10,432 nucleotides of DNA, from the NCBI GenBank assembly GCA_016302585.1, contig JAEDNI010000052.1, positions 1 to 10,432 on the forward strand. The letters run 5' to 3'. The DNA is from Paludibacteraceae bacterium. GTDB taxonomy: Bacteria > Bacteroidota > Bacteroidia > Bacteroidales > Paludibacteraceae. Positions 6,962 to 10,432 of the stretch are shown one piece after another; positions within the stretch are counted from its first letter, which is position 1; the number at the start of each line of letters is the position of its first letter. The translations under genes and the position numbers were made by a program. The notes beneath the pieces are model-generated. The model searched no databases. It was not told where the DNA came from and was given only the letters and a program-made list of their open reading frames with translations.

Positions 6962-6977
6962 AATTTTATTATTTTTG
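6947..6977 (+). promoter_or_regulatory. Bacteroidota-type promoter for the exoribonuclease gene
   Basis: TTTG (6947-6950) is followed after 19 bases by TATTTTTG (6970-6977). Transcription would begin near 6984, about 34 bases before ATG at 7018. The element overlaps the divergent glgP promoter: both upstream boxes lie within 6947-6961. Confidence 0.7.
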
Positions 6978-7017
6978 CACTCGATTTTACGAATTTGATG
7001 ACTTCAATTAGCAATCT

Positions 7018-8469
7018 ATGTTAGCCCGAGACGAAATATCCAATGAGATTCTTCGCAGACGCGACATGCGCGATGCGTTCACTTTTACCATCGATCCCGC
7101 CGACGCCAAAGACTTCGATGACGCCCTTTCGTTTGAATGTCTGGCAGTCGCTGAAAGCGACGGTCTGTCAGAGGAGCGGTCTGTCAGAGGAGCGGTCTGT
7201 CAGGCGCAGCCGATCTATCAAGTCGGCGTTCATATTGCCGATGTTTCCCATTACGTGCGGCCGGGTACAAAGATAGACGAAGACGCCTATAAACGCGGTA
7301 CGTCCGTCTATCTCGTCGATCGCGTGATCCCTATGCTGCCCGAAGAACTCTGTAACGACAAGTGTTCCCTCCGGCCAGGCGAAGATAAACTCTGTATGTC
7401 CGTCGTCTTCACCATGGATGCCGACGCGCGCGTACTCAAATATAAAATATGTCGTACCGTCATCCGCTCTGATTTCCGCCTCAACTATGACGAGGCGCAG
7501 GACGTTATTATGGCAAATCAGACTGGCGAGACACTATCGAGAGAGAATCGGAATGGGGTTGATACGGGGGGAAAAGCGAGTCTGAAGCAGGCTCTGGCTA
7601 CCCTTAACACCCTTGCGCAGAAACTCCGCGCCGAGCGAATTGCCAACGGTGCCCTGACGATCGAGCAGGACGAGATGCGGTTCCGGCTCGACGAAAAAGG
7701 CCATCCTACGGAGATATACTTCGAGTCCCCTAACGAGGCGCATCATCTGATCGAAGAGTTTATGCTCCTCGCCAACCGCACCGTAGCCAAAGCCGTCGGA
7801 TCCGGCCGACCGTTCGTCTATCGCGTCCACGATCTTCCCAACGGCGAGAAACTCGAAGAAGTCAAAGCCTTCAAACGCAAAATGGGTAGCCGCGTAACGC
7901 AGCAAACGATTGATTTACTGACGATTAGAGCGCAAGCCAAGGCCGTCTATTCCACCTGTAACATCGGTCATTACGGTCTCGCTTTTTCCCATTACACCCA
8001 TTTCACTTCCCCCATTCGGCGCTATCCCGACCTGATGGTCCATCGCCTCGTGGAGAAGTATATTCTTACCGGAAAACCTTGTCCCCTTACCCGCGAAGAA
8101 CTCGAAGATAAATGCCAACATTGCTCGGCCTGCGAACAGGAAGCCGCACAGGCGGAACGCGATTCCATCAAACTCTTCCAAGCCATTTGGATGAACGATC
8201 ATATCGGCGAAATACTGCCCGGACATATCTCAGGCGTCACTGAATTCGGCTTCTTTGTGCAACTCGATGAATCCCGCTGCGAAGGACTCGTGCATATCTC
8301 CAATATCGGCTTCCCGGGCGAGACATGGCAGTACGATGAGAAGAACTACCGCCTCGTCTGCGCCGAGAATCACTTGTCTTATACCCTCGGCGATCCCGTG
8401 ACCGTTAAAGTCACGAAATGCGATATAAATCGTGCACTCATTGACTTCGAATTAGCGAAAAACGCGTAA
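7018..8469 (+). CDS. rnr: RNB-family 3'-5' exoribonuclease (RNase R-like), lacking the N-terminal cold-shock domains
   Basis: The product degrades RNA from the 3' end, releasing nucleotides with a metal-dependent RNB active site. At 483 residues it is far shorter than typical RNase R (over 700). It starts in the linker just before the RNB domain (RRRDMRDAFTFTIDPADAKD). The four metal-binding aspartates are visible: D26, D32, D34 and D35 in IDPADAKDFDDA. VGVHIADVSHYV and HFTSPIRRYPD (328-338) confirm the family. An S1 RNA-binding domain fills 397-481 (GHISGVTEFGFFVQL, EGLVHISNI), and no basic C-terminal tail follows. A TAG at 7009-7011 in the same frame rules out an upstream extension, and a promoter sits just before the gene, so the short form is probably what is made. 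Two inserts are unusual: residues about 40-64, carrying a 16-base tandem repeat, and a Gly/Asn-rich stretch around 165-190. It could be a domain-trimmed RNase R/RNase II variant or a decayed gene; intact motifs favour a working enzyme. Confidence 0.88.
   Translation: MLARDEISNEILRRRDMRDAFTFTIDPADAKDFDDALSFECLAVAESDGLSEERSVRGAVCQAQPIYQVGVHIADVSHYVRPGTKIDEDAYKRGTSVYLVDRVIPMLPEELCNDKCSLRPGEDKLCMSVVFTMDADARVLKYKICRTVIRSDFRLNYDEAQDVIMANQTGETLSRENRNGVDTGGKASLKQALATLNTLAQKLRAERIANGALTIEQDEMRFRLDEKGHPTEIYFESPNEAHHLIEEFMLLANRTVAKAVGSGRPFVYRVHDLPNGEKLEEVKAFKRKMGSRVTQQTIDLLTIRAQAKAVYSTCNIGHYGLAFSHYTHFTSPIRRYPDLMVHRLVEKYILTGKPCPLTREELEDKCQHCSACEQEAAQAERDSIKLFQAIWMNDHIGEILPGHISGVTEFGFFVQLDESRCEGLVHISNIGFPGETWQYDEKNYRLVCAENHLSYTLGDPVTVKVTKCDINRALIDFELAKNA
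7161..7203. repeat. 16-base tandem repeat (2.7 copies) within the RNB catalytic domain
   Basis: CGGTCTGTCAGAGGAG occurs at 7161-7176 and 7177-7192, with a partial third copy (11 bases) at 7193-7203; all copies are identical. It encodes residues 48-62 in different frames (DGLSEERSVRGAVCQ), in a loop between the catalytic aspartates and VGVHIADVSHYV. Because 16 is not a multiple of three, gain or loss of one copy would shift the reading frame. Confidence 0.92.
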
Positions 8470-8482
8470 ATTAGCAATTAAA

Positions 8483-8514
8483 TTTGCATATATCCGAATT
8501 TTTTAGTAATTTTG
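8483..8514 (+). promoter_or_regulatory. Bacteroidota-type promoter for the beta-barrel protein gene
   Basis: TTTG (8483-8486) is followed after 20 bases by TAATTTTG (8507-8514). Transcription would begin near 8521, giving a very short leader (about 13 bases) before ATG at 8534. It lies just after the exoribonuclease stop, so the barrel gene and the ribbon-helix-helix gene can be expressed independently. Confidence 0.75.
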
Positions 8515-8533
8515 CCCCAAAATTACAGAGCTC

Positions 8534-9271
8534 ATGAAAAAATACCTCTACATCGCCCTCCTTCTTCTCGCATCTGCCTTGTGCGCGCACGCGGAAACCA
8601 TATTACTTCGCACAGGCGCACGCGTAAGAGGCGAGATAGTCTTCCAGAATGAAGAAGTGGTCATTGTGCGTGATGCCGAAGGCAAACGCTTCCAGTATCT
8701 CCGCTCCGACGTGGAGGCAGTTTTGACGGACGACTCCGCTGAGGTAGCCCCAGAAGTGAGCGAAAAAGAGCAAGAACTGCAAACTCCGAAGAAGGCATCT
8801 ATCATATTGGAATTGGCCGGAGGTGCAGCTGTTCAGCCTCAGGAATATGCAGGGGGAGCCTTCAGTGTTGATATGCTCGTCGGTTCCCATCATATCGGCG
8901 ACCGCCATCTCTTTATCGGCGGTGGTCTCGGATACCATGGGCTTTTCCTAAATGGAGAAAAACTGAACTTCCTTCCGATTCAAGCGGCTATCCGCCTGCC
9001 GTTTACCGAAACCAAACATGCGCCGGTCTTTGGCTTTGGCCTGGGATATGGTGTGGCGCTTAGCAAAGATTTCCTCGGAGGTATCTACGCTTCTGCGGAT
9101 TTCGGCTATCGCTGCCAAATCAATCCCAAGACGGCTATCGCGGTAGTCGCCTACACCCAGTTCCAACAAGCTAAGATTACCGTTATCCAATCCATCGACG
9201 ACCTGCCTTTCAGCGGTAAATCCGGCCGTAACCTCGTTTGCGCAGGTGTGAAACTCGCTTTCTACTTCTAA
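8534..9271 (+). CDS. Predicted small outer-membrane beta-barrel protein with N-terminal 'LLRTGARVRGEI' module
   Basis: The product is 245 residues with a clear signal peptide (hydrophobic core YIALLLLASALCAHA, cleavage after AHA at about residue 20). Residues 21-68 (ETILLRTGARVRGEIVFQNE to FQYLRSDVEAVL) resemble a small beta-rich module found at the start of many Bacteroidota outer-membrane proteins (pattern D-x-I-x-L-K-N-G-x-x-x-x-G-x-I ... dG-x-x-F-x-Y). An acidic linker (about 70-90) follows. The rest alternates hydrophobic and polar residues with many glycines (FIGGGLGYHGLF, FGFGLGYGVAL, GGIYASADFGYRC). The protein ends in AFYF, an aromatic C-terminus typical of beta-barrels inserted by the Bam machinery. 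A small porin-like or scaffold barrel of about eight strands is likely, but no specific function can be assigned. It has its own promoter, and the ribbon-helix-helix gene follows after 13 bases. Confidence 0.82.
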   Translation: MKKYLYIALLLLASALCAHAETILLRTGARVRGEIVFQNEEVVIVRDAEGKRFQYLRSDVEAVLTDDSAEVAPEVSEKEQELQTPKKASIILELAGGAAVQPQEYAGGAFSVDMLVGSHHIGDRHLFIGGGLGYHGLFLNGEKLNFLPIQAAIRLPFTETKHAPVFGFGLGYGVALSKDFLGGIYASADFGYRCQINPKTAIAVVAYTQFQQAKITVIQSIDDLPFSGKSGRNLVCAGVKLAFYF

Positions 9272-9284
9272 GCCTGCACCCCCT

Positions 9285-9464
9285 GTGAAAAAGCAACCTC
9301 GCAATTTTAGAATATCGATCATGCTCAATGAGAGTGAGCTCCGCGCGCTGGATCGTTTCTGCGATCGGTATAGCGTAGCGAATCGCAGTCGCCTCATCCG
9401 CGAGACCCTCATGAAAGCGATCCTTAAGAAAATGGAGAACGACCAGCCGACATTGTTTGATTAG
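9285..9464 (+). CDS. Small ribbon-helix-helix DNA-binding protein (Arc/CopG/MetJ type), GTG start
   Basis: From GTG at 9285 to TAG at 9462-9464 there are 59 codons before the stop. The translation KKQPRNFRISIMLN gives the N-terminal beta-strand. Two helices follow: ESELRALDRFCDRY and NRSRLIRETLMKAILKKM, with the family's turn between them (SVANRS). The short tail is ENDQPTLFD. The only in-frame ATG near the beginning (9321) would delete the DNA-contacting strand, so GTG is the better start. The family forms dimers that bind operators through the paired strands, usually as repressors. The gene begins 13 bases after the barrel protein's stop and is probably cotranscribed with it. No toxin partner is adjacent: the next gene is rpoD on the other strand. 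Target genes are unknown. Confidence 0.8.
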   Translation: MKKQPRNFRISIMLNESELRALDRFCDRYSVANRSRLIRETLMKAILKKMENDQPTLFD

Positions 9465-9472
9465 CATCAAAC
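9455..9472. other. Perfect 7-base palindrome around the ribbon-helix-helix gene stop codon
   Basis: GTTTGAT (9455-9461) and ATCAAAC (9466-9472) are exact reverse complements separated by TAGC, which contains the TAG stop. It could be an RNA hairpin ending the plus-strand transcript or an operator-like site. It is AT-rich and has no T-run after it, so it is not a convincing terminator. Confidence 0.6.
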
Positions 9473-9500
9473 AGTTTAGTGTTTATAGTTTAGTGTTTAT
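9473..9500. repeat. Perfect 2 x 14-base tandem repeat
   Basis: AGTTTAGTGTTTAT occurs at 9473-9486 and again at 9487-9500. It directly follows the palindrome, in the gap between the convergent ribbon-helix-helix and rpoD genes. Confidence 0.9.
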
Positions 9501-9509
9501 AGATACAAA

Positions 9510-9532
9510 AACGCCTCCCAGAAGGAGGCGTT
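9510..9532 (-). terminator. Intrinsic terminator of rpoD (possibly bidirectional)
   Basis: AACGCCTCC (9510-9518) pairs perfectly with GGAGGCGTT (9524-9532) around the loop CAGAA. On the minus strand the stem runs into further Ts (GTTTTTG), the usual arrangement for ending rpoD transcription. On the plus strand the tract (TTGTCTTT) is weaker but could help end the barrel/ribbon-helix-helix transcript. Confidence 0.85.
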
Positions 9533-9548
9533 GTCTTTAACTCCTGAA

Positions 9549-9570
9549 CTCGTTCACTCGTTCATTCGTT
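9549..9570. repeat. 8-base tandem repeat in the rpoD 3' untranslated region
   Basis: CTCGTTCA occurs at 9549-9556 and 9557-9564, followed by a partial copy TTCGTT (9565-9570). It ends two bases before the rpoD stop codon. No function is evident. Confidence 0.8.
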
Positions 9571-9571
9571 A

Positions 9572-10432
9572 TCACCCAAGGTAAGTCTGCAAGATATGAC
9601 TGCGTTGGCCGGTGTTCAGTTTGCGAATCGCTTTCTCTTTAATCTGACGTACACGCTCGCGGGTAAGATGCAACTCATCGCCGATCTCCTCCAGCGTCTT
9701 TTCAGGGGTACCGATACCAAAGAACTTCTTTAAGATGTCTGCTTCACGCGGCGTAAGCGTTGCTAATGCACGGCTGATCTCCGTGGACAGCGATTCATTA
9801 ATCAGTCCGCGATCGGCGTTCGGCGAATCTTCATTCACCATTACATCAATCAGACTGTTGTCCTCGCCTTCTACAAATGGAGCATCGACGCTCACATGAC
9901 GACCCGACATCTTCAGCGTCTCCGCAATCTTATCTACCGGGATATCCAGCATATCGGCTAACTCCTCTGCACTCGGCTTGCGCTCATGTTCCTGCTCGAA
10001 ACGCTGAAAAGCCTTGTTGATCTTGTTCATGGAGCCTACCTGGTTCAGCGGAAGACGTACAATACGACTCTGCTCAGCCAGCGCCTGAAGAATAGATTGG
10101 CGAATCCACCATACTGCATAAGAGATGAACTTAAAACCACGAGTCTCATCGAATTTCTCTGCAGCCTTGATCAGACCTAAATTACCCTCGTTAATCAAAT
10201 CGGGCAAACTCAATCCTTGATTCTGATACTGCTTCGCTACAGACACTACAAAACGTAGGTTGCTTTTGGTCAGTTTCTCTAATGCAGCGCGGTCTCCGTT
10301 ACGGATACGACCGGCCAATTCTACCTCTTCCTCTACCGATATCAACTCCTCTCGACCGATCTCTTGAAGATACTTGTCCAGACTCGCCGACTCACGGTTG
10401 GTGATAGATTTTGTAATTTTTAATTGACGCAT
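9572..10432 (-). CDS. rpoD: RNA polymerase primary sigma factor (RpoD/SigA)
   Basis: The 286-residue protein is complete: ATG occupies the last three bases of the window and TGA is at 9574-9572. It directs RNA polymerase to housekeeping promoters, presumably including the TAnnTTTG-type ones in this window. It lacks region 1.1, as is normal in Bacteroidota. Region 1.2 is at about 16-45 (SLDKYLQEIGREEL). Region 2 includes NLRFVVSVAKQYQNQGLSL and DLINEGNLGLIKAAEKFD, then the promoter -10 reading segment FKFISYAVWWIRQSILQAL. LPLNQVGSMNKINKAF begins region 3 and SVDAPFVEGEDNSLIDV follows. Region 4 has the helix-turn-helix TLEEIGDELHLTRERVRQIK that reads the upstream box. The C-terminus (SHILQTYLG) keeps the family's YLG ending. 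The rpoD promoter lies outside the window; the terminator is at 9510-9532. Confidence 0.97.
   Translation of the reverse strand: MRQLKITKSITNRESASLDKYLQEIGREELISVEEEVELAGRIRNGDRAALEKLTKSNLRFVVSVAKQYQNQGLSLPDLINEGNLGLIKAAEKFDETRGFKFISYAVWWIRQSILQALAEQSRIVRLPLNQVGSMNKINKAFQRFEQEHERKPSAEELADMLDIPVDKIAETLKMSGRHVSVDAPFVEGEDNSLIDVMVNEDSPNADRGLINESLSTEISRALATLTPREADILKKFFGIGTPEKTLEEIGDELHLTRERVRQIKEKAIRKLNTGQRSHILQTYLG

Noticed and set aside
6883..7014. Upstream extension of glgP to ATG at 7014
   Set aside because: The extra 44 residues are unlike the family N-terminus and would be encoded across the predicted glgP promoter (6930-6961), upstream of the transcription start.
9285..9464. Antitoxin of a type II toxin-antitoxin pair
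   Set aside because: The fold fits, but no small toxin gene is adjacent on the same strand; the next gene is rpoD in the opposite orientation.
9321..9464. ATG at 9321 as the start of the ribbon-helix-helix gene
   Set aside because: It would remove the NFRISI strand that contacts DNA in this family.
8548..9470. Minus-strand open frames opposite the barrel and ribbon-helix-helix genes
   Set aside because: They have no recognisable motifs or promoter and overlap well-supported plus-strand genes.

Overview
The window most likely comes from a member of the Bacteroidota, probably Bacteroidales. Three things point there. The 286-residue RpoD has the compact N-terminus (MRQLKITKSITNRESASL) typical of that phylum. 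Four upstream regions carry the phylum's promoter pattern, TTG/TTTG followed after 19-20 bases by TAnnTTTG, instead of E. coli-type boxes. The alpha-glucan phosphorylase and the four-helix-bundle 'suffix' protein also belong to families common in this group. I cannot name a genus from the sequence alone.

Left part (1-4330, all genes on the minus strand). Reading in the direction of transcription, the glycogen/maltodextrin phosphorylase gene glgP (6882-4327) ends at a strong hairpin terminator. A promoter then drives a small exported protein with a C-terminal membrane-anchor/sorting-like tail (4053-3685). Next come a four-helix-bundle (S23-like) protein with the suffix domain (3621-3049) and a very large secreted multi-domain surface protein that runs off the left edge (2932 to <1). 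No promoter is visible before the last two, so the three may be one operon. The unusual feature here is a family of short 10-base-period repeats built on the palindrome CCTAGG (unit AGGTNRTCCT). Arrays of 7, 4 and 6 units follow the stop codons of the four-helix gene, the small anchored protein and glgP. In two cases the stop codon is itself the TAG inside a repeat, and a related 2 x 11-base repeat lies inside the signal-peptide coding region of the large protein.

Middle (6883-9464). glgP and an RNB-type exoribonuclease gene are transcribed divergently from overlapping promoters. The nuclease looks like RNase R without its N-terminal cold-shock domains, and a 16-base tandem repeat sits inside its catalytic domain. 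It is followed by a small predicted outer-membrane beta-barrel protein with its own promoter. Thirteen bases after that stop lies a 59-codon ribbon-helix-helix DNA-binding protein that starts with GTG.

Right part (9465-10432). A palindrome, short direct repeats and an intrinsic terminator separate the convergent genes. The window ends exactly on the start codon of rpoD, the housekeeping sigma factor (minus strand).

GlgP, the nuclease and RpoD are ordinary housekeeping functions. The accessory part is the small anchored protein, the four-helix protein, the large surface protein and the repeat arrays threaded between them. I see no tRNA, rRNA, CRISPR array, transposase or reverse transcriptase.
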